A stretch of 7,000 bases of DNA, taken from positions 1 to 7,000 of the forward strand of contig JAGAPI010000257.1 in assembly GCA_017623335.1 (NCBI GenBank), read 5' to 3'. Under the pieces are notes generated by a model that saw only the letters and a list, made by a program, of their open reading frames with translations, was not told the DNA's origin and made no database searches. The translations under genes and the position numbers were made by a program. This stretch comes from Prevotella sp. (GTDB lineage Bacteria > Bacteroidota > Bacteroidia > Bacteroidales > Bacteroidaceae). Below, piece by piece: positions 1-5,995 of this stretch (position 1 is its first letter; each line of letters begins with the position of its first letter).

Positions 1-387
1 CTTCTTTGCCACCATGAACGAGGAGTAGAATCCCAGTCCGAAGTGACCGATGATGTTGTTGGCGTTGTCCTTGTATTTCTCAAGGAAGTCGCTCACTCCC
101 GAGAAGGCTATCTGGTTGATGTATTTGTCAATCTCCTCCTCAGTCATGCCGATACCGCGGTCGGTGATGGTAATTGTACCGGCTTCGGTGTCGAGAGCCA
201 CGTGTACGGTGAGGTCGCCTAATTCGCCCTTGAAGTCACCGCGCTCTGCCAGCGTCTTCATCTTCTGCGAAGCGTCAACGGCATTCGATACCATCTCGCG
301 CAGGAAAATCTCATGGTCTGAATACAAGAACTTTTTGATGACGGGGAAAATGTTCTCGGTTGTAACCCCGATATTACCTTTCTGCAT
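1..387 (-). CDS. htpG: HtpG (Hsp90-family chaperone), N-terminal 129 residues, truncated by window edge
   Basis: HtpG is the cytosolic bacterial Hsp90, an ATP-driven dimeric chaperone that remodels client proteins. The reverse strand reads MQKGNIGVTTENIFPVIKKF from the ATG at 387, which matches the usual Bacteroidales HtpG N-terminus. Only the GHKL ATPase domain is present. Visible nucleotide-binding motifs are E31 with N35 in EMVSNAVDA (the catalytic Glu and Mg-binding Asn positions), D77-x-G-x-G in DRGIGM, and the lid glycine motif GHFGLGF at 114-120. The frame is open through position 1, so the middle and C-terminal domains lie outside the window; the family is usually 600-700 aa. The gene follows a strong terminator hairpin and is probably transcribed separately from the zinc-ribbon gene upstream. 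Identification is very secure. Confidence 0.97.
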   Translation of the reverse strand, partial: MQKGNIGVTTENIFPVIKKFLYSDHEIFLREMVSNAVDASQKMKTLAERGDFKGELGDLTVHVALDTEAGTITITDRGIGMTEEEIDKYINQIAFSGVSDFLEKYKDNANNIIGHFGLGFYSSFMVAKK

Positions 388-416
388 AATAGTTATGTTT
401 TATATGTTATGTTTAA

Positions 417-424
417 CAAAGATT
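417..424 (-). promoter_or_regulatory. Possible -7 box of htpG promoter (weak)
   Basis: The reverse strand reads AATCTTTG, one mismatch from the Bacteroidetes -7 consensus TAnnTTTG. It lies 30 nt upstream of the htpG ATG and directly abuts the terminator hairpin. I find no TTTG at the expected 19-21 nt further upstream, where the hairpin arm sits, so this is a weak call. The inferred leader also contains a 9-bp direct repeat, GTTATGTTT on the plus strand at 392-400 and 406-414. Confidence 0.25.
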
Positions 425-460
425 TTGGCGGCAGCTCCCGTTTTCGAGCGCTGCCGCCAA
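425..460 (-). terminator. Rho-independent terminator after the zinc-ribbon gene
   Basis: A perfect 11-bp GC-rich stem is visible: TTGGCGGCAGC at 425-435 pairs with GCTGCCGCCAA at 450-460 around a 14-nt loop. Read on the minus strand it is followed by AATCTTTGTT, a short imperfect U-rich tail. It lies 27 nt past the zinc-ribbon stop codon and before htpG, so it should end the nif3/zinc-ribbon transcript. The plus-strand side lacks a T tract immediately downstream, which favours the minus orientation. Confidence 0.8.
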
Positions 461-487
461 TATCTATTGCAAAAAGTGTGCCATTCT

Positions 488-1309
488 TCATTCTTCACTC
501 TTTTTGCGTCGTATGGTGCGCTTGCGTGTCTTTTTCTCCTCGCCGGTCTTGGTGTCAATCTTTACACCTGCCAGCTCAGGGTCAACGAGTATTCGTCCGC
601 AGTATTCGCATACGATAATCTTCTTGTGCATCTTGATGTCGAGCTGGCGCTGTGGCGGTATCTTGTTGAAGCAGCCACCGCAGGCATCACGCTGTACATA
701 CACAATGCCCAAACCGTTGCGTGCGCTCTTGCGGATGCGCTTGAACGACTGCAGCAGTCTTGGCTCAATTTTCATTTCCAAGTCCTTGGCTCTGTCCTTC
801 AGCTCCTCTTCCTCGGCGCGTGTCTCTTCCATTATCTCGTCAAGCTCACTCTTTTTCTGGTCAAGGTCGGCGCGACGCTCGTCAAGTTCATTACGGCTGT
901 TGTTCAGCTCAGTGTTCTTGTCGTTAATCTTGTTTTGTGCGTCTCTGATTTTCTTTTCGCAAAGCTCAATCTCCAGACTCTGGAACTCAATTTCTTTTGT
1001 CAGAGTATCATACTCACGGTTGTTCTTCACATCGTTTAGCTGGGTCTTGTAGCGGTCAAGGCTTGCCTGTGCCTCGCTAATTTCGCCGCGCTTCACGCTA
1101 ACAGCCTGCTGGTAGTCGTTAATCTCGCGCTCAATCTTCTCAATGCGGGTCTCCAGACCTGCAATCTCGTCTTCCAGGTCTTCCACTTCGAGAGGCAGCT
1201 CGCCTCTCAGTTCTCTCTTCTCATCGATGCTCGACAGGGTGGTCTGCAGCTGGTACAGAGTCTTCAGCTTATCTTCCACCGGCATGTCTGTTGGGTCTTT
1301 CTTTGCCAT
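488..1309 (-). CDS. Coiled-coil C4-type zinc-ribbon protein (COG1579 family)
   Basis: This is a 273-aa acidic coiled-coil protein with a C-terminal zinc ribbon. Residues about 15-180 are rich in E, K, D, L and R in heptad-like order and contain the NNREYDTLTKEIE segment typical of the family. The ribbon has two CxxC pairs, C210/C213 and C234/C237, which should bind one zinc. A very basic tail (about 259-270) ends the protein. Start: the ATG at 1309 gives MAKKDPTDMP; an internal ATG at codon 9 is possible but would trim the N-terminus. Family knowledge: relatives include Helicobacter HP0958/FlgZ, which binds RpoN and flagellin mRNA, and Chlamydia CT398; the role in non-flagellated Bacteroidales is unknown. 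Genes of this family often sit beside nif3, as here, 122 bp downstream of it. No promoter consensus is visible in that gap, so co-transcription with nif3 is likely. The nucleic-acid-binding idea for the basic tail is inference. Confidence 0.93.
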   Translation of the reverse strand: MAKKDPTDMPVEDKLKTLYQLQTTLSSIDEKRELRGELPLEVEDLEDEIAGLETRIEKIEREINDYQQAVSVKRGEISEAQASLDRYKTQLNDVKNNREYDTLTKEIEFQSLEIELCEKKIRDAQNKINDKNTELNNSRNELDERRADLDQKKSELDEIMEETRAEEEELKDRAKDLEMKIEPRLLQSFKRIRKSARNGLGIVYVQRDACGGCFNKIPPQRQLDIKMHKKIIVCEYCGRILVDPELAGVKIDTKTGEEKKTRKRTIRRKKSEE

Positions 1310-1373
1310 TTTCTTATACCTTATTTATATATATGTTATTTTTCCGTTACTTTCCTGTTATTTTCAGATTCGT

Positions 1374-1391
1374 CCGATCTGTCCGACCTGT
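1374..1391. repeat. Two-copy 9-bp tandem repeat in nif3/zinc-ribbon gap
   Basis: CCGATCTGT at 1374-1382 is followed directly by CCGACCTGT at 1383-1391, with one mismatch. It lies in the 122-bp intergenic region and has no evident function. Confidence 0.5.
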
Positions 1392-1393
1392 TT

Positions 1394-1412
1394 GGCAGAG
1401 TTTCGCTCTGCC
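1394..1412 (-). other. Short hairpin in nif3/zinc-ribbon intergenic region
   Basis: GGCAGAG at 1394-1400 pairs perfectly with CTCTGCC at 1406-1412 around the loop TTTCG. It falls 20 nt beyond the nif3 stop on the minus strand. The bases after it on that strand (AAACAGGTCGG) are not T-rich, so it is unlikely to be a strong terminator. It could be an mRNA stability or processing element between two co-transcribed genes, or may mean nothing. Confidence 0.4.
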
Positions 1413-1431
1413 TATTCGCCTGCCTCCAGCT

Positions 1432-2214
1432 TTATACTATCGGGTTTGTGCTGTGTTCCGCAATATAGGTTTTCACTCCGGGACATTCTCGGTTGATTAT
1501 CTCCTTGAATATCTCGCTGGTGTACTGCTCACTCTCGTAGTGTCCTATTACGCACAGCTGTATCTCCTGCTCATGTGCGAAATATACGTGGTAGTGCATC
1601 TCTCCTGTGATGAAGGCATCGGCTCCGCAGTTTATAGCCTCGTCGATCATGAAGTCGCCGGCTCCGCCGCATACCGCCACCTTTTTTATCGGACGTCTCA
1701 GCAGTTCGTTGGTCATGGCGTGTCTGGCAGCGAATGTCTCCTTCACTTTCTCTATGAAGTCGGCAGCCTGCATCGGCGTGTCCAGCTCACCGGTCACTCC
1801 GCTGCCGCATTCAATGTCACCAACTTTGCGTGGCGACATGAACGTAACATTTTTCAGTCCAAGTTTCTCTGCCATTTTGTAATTCACACCGCCTTTAGCA
1901 TTGTCCATGTTGGTGTGCATCGACACCACACTGATGCCATGCTTTATTGCCTTTATAACGCAACGCCCCACATAGTTGTCGGGACTTATGCGCTTCAGTC
2001 CGCGGAATAGCAGCGGATGGTGTGACACCACGAGGTTGCAGCCTTTCTCTATAGCCTCGTCGATGATGGTCTCGTTGACGTCAAGACACAATAATGCCCC
2101 TGACACTTCCTCCGCCTCTGTCAATCCAATCTGCATGCCGGCATTGTCCCAGCTTTCCTGCAGTGGCAGTGGCGCGAATCGTTCAAGGGCGTTAATTACT
2201 TCCTTTATTTTCAC
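1432..2214 (-). CDS. Nif3-like dinuclear metal-centre protein (YbgI/YqfO family)
   Basis: This is a 260-aa Nif3/DUF34-family protein, known to form a toroidal hexamer with a two-metal site; its substrate is not firmly established, and older GTP-cyclohydrolase annotations are doubtful. Expected metal ligands are all present: H65-H66 in SHHPL, H100 and D104 in MHTNMDNA, and H225 with E229 in HYESEQ. At 260 aa it resembles E. coli YbgI (247 aa) and lacks the PII-like insert of the ~370-aa YqfO type. Start: I chose the GTG at 2214, giving (M)KIKEVINALERFAPLPLQE, which fits the family N-terminus. A TTG at 2238 is in frame but lies inside the -7 promoter box, so it cannot be in the transcript. Stop is TAA at 1432. 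It probably heads a two-gene unit with the zinc-ribbon gene. Confidence 0.94.
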   Translation of the reverse strand: MKIKEVINALERFAPLPLQESWDNAGMQIGLTEAEEVSGALLCLDVNETIIDEAIEKGCNLVVSHHPLLFRGLKRISPDNYVGRCVIKAIKHGISVVSMHTNMDNAKGGVNYKMAEKLGLKNVTFMSPRKVGDIECGSGVTGELDTPMQAADFIEKVKETFAARHAMTNELLRRPIKKVAVCGGAGDFMIDEAINCGADAFITGEMHYHVYFAHEQEIQLCVIGHYESEQYTSEIFKEIINRECPGVKTYIAEHSTNPIV

Positions 2215-2235
2215 GCTTAAAGATATTTTTCGGTG

Positions 2236-2266
2236 CAAAGTTACGAATAAATAAGTTTAAAGCAAA
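2236..2266 (-). promoter_or_regulatory. Bacteroidetes-type promoter of nif3
   Basis: On the minus strand, TTTG (2266-2263) is followed by a 19-nt spacer and TAACTTTG (2243-2236), a full match to the TTTG/TAnnTTTG consensus of the Bacteroidetes primary sigma factor. Transcription should start near 2230, leaving a leader of about 15 nt before the GTG at 2214. The -7 box and its flank, TAACTTTGCAC, are identical to those of the hisG promoter in this window. Confidence 0.85.
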
Positions 2267-2299
2267 AAAAAATAGTATTTTTTTATATTTTTTTGCTTT
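2259..2299 (-). other. A/T-rich inverted repeat between the small His-rich gene and nif3
   Basis: AAAGCAAAAAAA at 2259-2270 is the exact reverse complement of TTTTTTTGCTTT at 2288-2299, with a 17-nt A/T loop between them. Read on the minus strand the 3' arm is U-rich, so it may serve as a weak terminator for the His-rich gene, whose stop is 37 nt upstream of it. The -33 box of the nif3 promoter (2263-2266) lies within the repeat. With only one G-C pair per run of A-T pairs the stem is weak, so terminator function is uncertain. Confidence 0.4.
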
Positions 2300-2335
2300 G
2301 CCGAATGAATAGTAACTTTACATCAGTGTCAAGTT

Positions 2336-2545
2336 TTATCCTGCAGTGTAGACCCAAATCAGTGCAATGAACATGAGGATTGCAATAATTACGAGGGTTA
2401 TGAATGATATCTTTTTTAGCATTTTGCGCCTTTGTATACTGTTGAGGCTTTCACGTTTGAATTTTGATGCTCCATCTTCTTTGTGATGATGATGATGATG
2501 GTGGCTTCGTGAATTAGATGGGGGGGTGCTATGCATGTTGTTCAT
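2336..2545 (-). CDS. Small His-rich single-pass membrane protein, 69 aa, function unknown
   Basis: I do not recognise a named family. The protein opens with a polar, Ser/Pro/Asn-rich stretch (1-14), then seven consecutive histidines (15-21), a basic segment SKFKRESLNSIQRRKMLKK (27-45), and one hydrophobic helix at about 46-67 ending in a short tail. Positive charges before the helix predict N-terminus in the cytoplasm and C-terminus out, so the histidines would be cytosolic. The ATG at 2545 was chosen because an A-rich stretch typical of Bacteroidetes translation starts precedes it; an ATG at codon 4 is an alternative. It starts 57 bp after hisC with no visible terminator or promoter consensus in between, so it may be the last gene of the his transcript. 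A metal-binding or histidine-responsive role is only speculation. The coherent basic-then-TM architecture argues for a real gene. Confidence 0.75.
   Translation of the reverse strand: MNNMHSTPPSNSRSHHHHHHHKEDGASKFKRESLNSIQRRKMLKKISFITLVIIAILMFIALIWVYTAG
2483..2503 (-). repeat. Run of seven histidine codons (CAC, five CAT, CAC)
   Basis: On the minus strand these codons encode H15-H21 of the small membrane protein. Five identical CAT triplets make a short trinucleotide repeat that could change length by whole codons without breaking the frame. Confidence 0.9.
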
Positions 2546-2602
2546 ATTTTTTGTTTTTTTATTTGTGATGATAATATATTTTTATGATTTTGTCTTGTTT
2601 TG

Positions 2603-3640
2603 TTATGCCAATGTCCGCAGTGCACTGAGCAGCCGCATGTTTTCTGACCGTGTGCCTATGGTTATTCGCAGGCAGTTGTGGCAGAGCGTGACGTTGGTGC
2701 GATTACGCACAATAATGCCGTTGTCCACAAGATAGTTGTAGATGCCTTTGGCATCGTTCATCTTTGCTAGGAAGAAATTGGCATCGGTGGGATACACTTC
2801 CTCGCATACTGGCAGCAGCTTGAACGCCTCAATCACTCTGTCGCGCTCCATTATGATGGTGTGTACCCATGAGTCCACCTGATATGGGTCTTTTAGTGTC
2901 TCAAGAGCCTTTTGCTGTGTGAGGATATTCACGTTGTACGGATATTTCACCTTATTATATATATTAATGATGTCCACTGATGCGTAAGCCATGCCGAGCC
3001 GCAGACCAGCGCATGCCCATGCTTTGCTCATGGTGTTGAGCACAATGAGATTCGGATGGTTTACCAGCTCTGTGCGCATGGAATGCTGCTGTGTGAAATC
3101 TCCGTAAGCTTCGTCCACTACCACAAGCGCACTGAACGAGCTGATGATTTTCATCATGGCATCGCGGTCGAGATTGTTGCCTGTCGGGTTGTTGGGCGAG
3201 CACAGCCAGATTATCTTTGTATTGTCATCACAGGCGGCAAGTACGGCATCGGCATCAAGCTGGTATTTGTCGTTGAGCAGCACTGTGCGGTATTCCACAC
3301 CGTTGATGTCGGCACATACACGGTACATGCCGTAGGTTGGCTCTATCGCCACTACATTGTCTTTACCTGGATTGGTGAAGCAACGGTAAGCCAGGTCTAT
3401 TGCCTCGTCGCTGCCGTTGCCGAGAAATATGTTTTCGGCAGGCACGCCCTTGATGGCGCTTATTCTTGCCTTCAGCTCCAGCTGCAGAGGGTCGGGATAG
3501 CGGTTATAAGGTGTGTTATATGGATTCTCGTTTGCGTCGAGAAACACTGATGCCTGCTTGCCGCTGTACTCGTTGCGGGCGCAACTGTATGGCGCAAGAT
3601 TCCATATATTAGGGCGTGTCAGCTCTTTTAGTGGTTTCAT
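2603..3640 (-). CDS. hisC: Histidinol-phosphate aminotransferase HisC
   Basis: HisC is a cytosolic PLP enzyme that converts imidazole-acetol phosphate plus glutamate to L-histidinol phosphate plus 2-oxoglutarate. The 345-aa product is of usual length and fold type I aminotransferase class I/II. Key residues are visible: the DANENP substrate-loop motif (35-40), SPNNPTG with the PLP-contacting Asn151 (148-154), D176 and Y179 in [10 protein letters not shown] for the pyridine nitrogen and hydroxyl, the Schiff-base lysine K206 in NTMSKAWA, R214 in GLRLG for the phosphate, and R325 in CLRITIG for the substrate carboxylate. The ATG at 3640 gives [18 protein letters not shown], the family N-terminus. 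It follows hisD by 37 bp in the same direction, so it is co-transcribed. The spacer upstream and the end of hisD share a short direct repeat, ATTAGGAGA on the plus strand at 3659 and 3677. hisB, which often follows hisC in Bacteroidetes, is not present downstream. Confidence 0.97.
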   Translation of the reverse strand: MKPLKELTRPNIWNLAPYSCARNEYSGKQASVFLDANENPYNTPYNRYPDPLQLELKARISAIKGVPAENIFLGNGSDEAIDLAYRCFTNPGKDNVVAIEPTYGMYRVCADINGVEYRTVLLNDKYQLDADAVLAACDDNTKIIWLCSPNNPTGNNLDRDAMMKIISSFSALVVVDEAYGDFTQQHSMRTELVNHPNLIVLNTMSKAWACAGLRLGMAYASVDIINIYNKVKYPYNVNILTQQKALETLKDPYQVDSWVHTIIMERDRVIEAFKLLPVCEEVYPTDANFFLAKMNDAKGIYNYLVDNGIIVRNRTNVTLCHNCLRITIGTRSENMRLLSALRTLA

Positions 3641-3677
3641 AATCTTATTTGTAAGAGGATTAGGAGAAGTAAGAAAA

Positions 3678-4964
3678 TTAGGAGAGAATGTCCTCCAGCC
3701 TCACGGTCATGGCATTCTTGTGGGCATCGAGGTGTTCGGCTTCAGCCATGAGTTCCACGGCATGGCCTATGTGCATTACTCCTTCGGCGGTGAGATGCTG
3801 GAAGGTGACCTTTCGGCAGTAGCCGTCAAGGTTCACACCATTATATGCTGTGGCATAACCATGTGTGGGCAGGGTGTGATTGGTGCCACTGGCATAGTCG
3901 CCGGCGCTTTCGCAGGCATACAGTCCAAGGAACACCGAGCCGGCATTTATCACCTGCTCAGCCATTTTCATATAGTTGGAGGTCTGTATTATGAGATGCT
4001 CCGGAGCGTATGCGTTGCTTATCGCCATTGCCTCATCAAGAGTATTCACCAGCACCATACGGCTGTTGTCGAGACTCTTTGCCGCCATGTCCTTGCGCGG
4101 CAGCTGCTCAAGTTGCAGTGCTATCTCCTTTTGTACATTGTCGAGGATTGTCTCGCTCGTTGTTATTAGCAACACCTGTGAGTCGATGCCGTGCTCTGCC
4201 TGTGACAGCAGGTCGGCTGCAATGTATCGTGGATTGGCAGTGTCGTCGGCAATGACACACACCTCCGACGGACCGGCAGGCATGTCGATTGCAACATCGT
4301 GCAGGCTCACCTGCTGTTTGGCTGCCATCACATACTGGTTGCCGGGGCCAAATATCTTAAACACCTTTGGTACCGACTCCGTGCCGTAAGCCATTGCGCC
4401 TATTGCCTGCACTCCGCCAGCCTTGAATATCTTGCTTACTCCTGCCACGTGGGCTGCCACGAGAATAGCGGGATTTACCTTACCGTCGGCCGATGGTGGT
4501 GTGCACAGCACAATCTCTTTGCAGCCAGCTATCTTGGCAGGTGTGGCAAGCATGAGTACGGTGCTGAACAGCGGTGCAGTGCCTCCAGGAATGTATAGCC
4601 CGACTTTTTCTATGGCGATGCTTTTCTGCCAGCACTCCACTCCCGGCTGTGTCTCCACCCGGCATCCGTCGAAATGTTGGGCGGCATGAAAGGCATGTAT
4701 GTTGTGGTGGGCAAGACGGATAGCGTCAGCCAACTCTGGCGACACGCTGCGCATCGCCTCGCTGATTTCCTCATCGCTTACGGCGAGGCTGTCAAGCCTC
4801 ACGTGGTCGAACTTCTCTTCATACTCCTTTACCGCCTCGTCGCCGCGCTGGCGTATGCCGGCAAGAACCTGACTTACGGTGGCATTGAGCTGTGACACGT
4901 CTATTTGCGGACGCACGCAGATGTCATGCCATTCGTTGGGGGATGGGTATCTGATGATTTTCAT
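3678..4964 (-). CDS. hisD: Histidinol dehydrogenase HisD
   Basis: HisD is a zinc-dependent homodimer that oxidises L-histidinol to L-histidine in two NAD-linked steps, the last of the pathway. The 428-aa length is normal. Zinc ligands by alignment with E. coli HisD are Q255 and H258 in SQAEHG, D356 in ESAGDYASG, and H415 in [10 protein letters not shown]; the catalytic pair is E322-H323 in APEHL. The NAD-site region is visible as GLYIPGGTA (122-130) and [15 protein letters not shown] (181-195). Start: the ATG at 4964 gives [20 protein letters not shown]. The frame stays open 55 codons further, to 5129, but that stretch overlaps hisG out of frame and looks nothing like HisD, so it is excluded. 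It sits 47 bp after hisG and 37 bp before hisC. Confidence 0.97.
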   Translation of the reverse strand: MKIIRYPSPNEWHDICVRPQIDVSQLNATVSQVLAGIRQRGDEAVKEYEEKFDHVRLDSLAVSDEEISEAMRSVSPELADAIRLAHHNIHAFHAAQHFDGCRVETQPGVECWQKSIAIEKVGLYIPGGTAPLFSTVLMLATPAKIAGCKEIVLCTPPSADGKVNPAILVAAHVAGVSKIFKAGGVQAIGAMAYGTESVPKVFKIFGPGNQYVMAAKQQVSLHDVAIDMPAGPSEVCVIADDTANPRYIAADLLSQAEHGIDSQVLLITTSETILDNVQKEIALQLEQLPRKDMAAKSLDNSRMVLVNTLDEAMAISNAYAPEHLIIQTSNYMKMAEQVINAGSVFLGLYACESAGDYASGTNHTLPTHGYATAYNGVNLDGYCRKVTFQHLTAEGVMHIGHAVELMAEAEHLDAHKNAMTVRLEDILS

Positions 4965-4983
4965 TGTTGTGCTATATATATAA

Positions 4984-5001
4984 TAAGGTGTAGGTACCTT
5001 A
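4984..5001 (-). other. Small hairpin in hisG-hisD spacer
   Basis: TAAGGT at 4984-4989 pairs with ACCTTA at 4996-5001 around a 6-nt loop. On the minus strand it is followed by an alternating T/A stretch leading to hisD. It is too weak for a confident terminator; mRNA processing or chance are alternatives. Confidence 0.25.
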
Positions 5002-5011
5002 GGTGTTTTTT

Positions 5012-5863
5012 CTATAAAATCATTTTCTCTATTGGGGTCACGAGGATGCCCTGCGCTCCCAGCTCTTTCAGCTTGCCTATGATTTCCCAGAAACGTTTCT
5101 GGTCGAGCACTGCGTGAATTGAGCACCATTCCTCATCGGCAAGAGGAATTATCGTGGGACTTTTCAGACCGGGCAGCACGCTGCATATTTCCTCAAGTTT
5201 TGCCTTGGGGGCGTTCATGCGCACATACTTCTTGTCCTCAGCCTGGCGCACGGCGGCAAAGCGGAAGAGCATCTCCTGCAAGATGGCGCGTTTGTTGGCA
5301 TCCATCTGCTTGTTGCCTATGAGGAGCGCCTCGCTTTCCATTACAATCTCTACCTCGCGCAGATTGTTGCTAACAAGGGTGCTGCCGCTGCTCACGATGT
5401 CGAAGATTCCGTCGGCAAGACCAATGCCCGGACTAATCTCCACACTGCCTGTGATTACGTGGATTTCGGCTTTTATGCCATGTTTGTCAAGAAACGCATG
5501 CAGAATGGCAGGGTAGGAGGTGGCTATCTTCTTGCCGTTGAACCATTTCACACCTTGATAGTTGATATCCTTGGGTATTGCCAGCGACAGACGGCATTTA
5601 CTGAATCCTAAGCGGCTGACAATCTCTGCATTTTCGCTGCGCTCCATAAACTCGTTTTCACCAACCACACCTATGTCGGCAACGCCGCTGGCGACACTCT
5701 GTGGAATGTCGTCGTCGCGGAGGTAGAGCACCTCCAGCGGAAAGTTGGGTGATTGAACTAACAGTGTGCGCTTTGATGCGCTGATTTTGATGTCGGCCTC
5801 GGCCAGAAGATTCATCGTGTCATCGTGAAGGCGGCCCTTTGATTGTACTGCTATGCGTAACAT
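5012..5863 (-). CDS. hisG: ATP phosphoribosyltransferase HisG, long form
   Basis: HisG catalyses the committed step of histidine synthesis, joining ATP and PRPP to give phosphoribosyl-ATP. At 283 aa this is the long form (HisG-L), whose hexamer carries its own C-terminal ACT-like domain for feedback inhibition by histidine and needs no HisZ partner. Visible parts: N-terminal MLRIAVQSKGRLHDDT, typical of the family; the conserved DIGVVGENEF (63-72); the HisG signature and PRPP-binding region from ITGSVEISPGIGLADG through IFDIVSSGSTL (137-163); and the regulatory domain from about 210 to the end, with PGLKSPTIIPL (231-241) as in other long-form HisG proteins. The ATG at 5863 fits the family start exactly. 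It is the first gene of hisGDC, with a promoter about 40 nt upstream. The leader is only about 30 nt, too short for an attenuator or leader peptide. Confidence 0.97.
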   Translation of the reverse strand: MLRIAVQSKGRLHDDTMNLLAEADIKISASKRTLLVQSPNFPLEVLYLRDDDIPQSVASGVADIGVVGENEFMERSENAEIVSRLGFSKCRLSLAIPKDINYQGVKWFNGKKIATSYPAILHAFLDKHGIKAEIHVITGSVEISPGIGLADGIFDIVSSGSTLVSNNLREVEIVMESEALLIGNKQMDANKRAILQEMLFRFAAVRQAEDKKYVRMNAPKAKLEEICSVLPGLKSPTIIPLADEEWCSIHAVLDQKRFWEIIGKLKELGAQGILVTPIEKMIL

Positions 5864-5903
5864 TTTGTGTCCTGTAAATCTTTATTAACTTTAAAATCCT
5901 GTG

Positions 5904-5935
5904 CAAAGTTACTCATTTTTTTGGTATCGTGCAAG
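5904..5935 (-). promoter_or_regulatory. Promoter of the hisGDC operon
   Basis: On the minus strand CTTG (5935-5932, three of four matches to TTTG) is followed by a 20-nt spacer and TAACTTTG (5911-5904), a full match to the Bacteroidetes -7 box. The start site should fall near 5897, giving a leader of about 30 nt before hisG. Confidence 0.8.
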
Positions 5936-5951
5936 AAAATGAGTACTTTTG
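5920..5951 (+). promoter_or_regulatory. Promoter of the MltF-like transglycosylase gene
   Basis: TTTG at 5920-5923, a 20-nt spacer, then TACTTTTG at 5944-5951: both boxes match the Bacteroidetes consensus. Transcription should start near 5957, leaving a leader of roughly 40 nt with TAAGGAAAAA about 16-25 nt before the ATG. Its -33 box lies within the spacer of the opposing hisG promoter, so the two polymerases cannot bind at the same time. Confidence 0.8.
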
Positions 5952-5995
5952 CACTCAATTTGTAATTAAATAAGGAAAAAATACGGAAATATAGT

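Larger units (their letters stand above)
5901..5954. repeat. Inverted repeat spanning the divergent hisG / transglycosylase promoters
   Basis: GTGCAAAGTTACTCATTTT at 5901-5919 matches the reverse complement of AAAATGAGTACTTTTGCAC at 5936-5954 in 17 of 19 positions, with a 16-bp centre. Each arm contains the -7 box of one promoter. Part of the symmetry follows from both arms carrying TAnnTTTGCAC, but the shared flank ATGAG/CTCAT plus AAAA/TTTT is not needed by the promoter consensus. A shared operator is possible. Confidence 0.75.

Noticed and set aside
50..1039. Long plus-strand open frame across htpG and the zinc-ribbon gene
   Set aside because: It is antisense to two clearly recognised genes and crosses the terminator between them; its hydrophobic composition is a mirror of charged coiled-coil codons.
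1394..1412. Terminator after nif3
   Set aside because: The 7-bp stem is followed on the minus strand by a purine-rich stretch rather than a T tract, so it was listed only as a hairpin.
2292..2320. Plus-strand promoter-like pair TTTG / 17 nt / TAACTTTA
   Set aside because: The spacing is short, the last base mismatches the consensus, and no plus-strand gene or RNA structure follows it.
4965..5129. 55-codon upstream extension of the hisD frame
   Set aside because: It overlaps the hisG 3' end in another frame, has no similarity to the HisD N-terminus, and the ATG at 4964 gives the family-typical start.
5864..5897. Histidine leader peptide or attenuator ahead of hisG
   Set aside because: The predicted leader is only about 30 nt, with no His codon run and no terminator/antiterminator hairpins.
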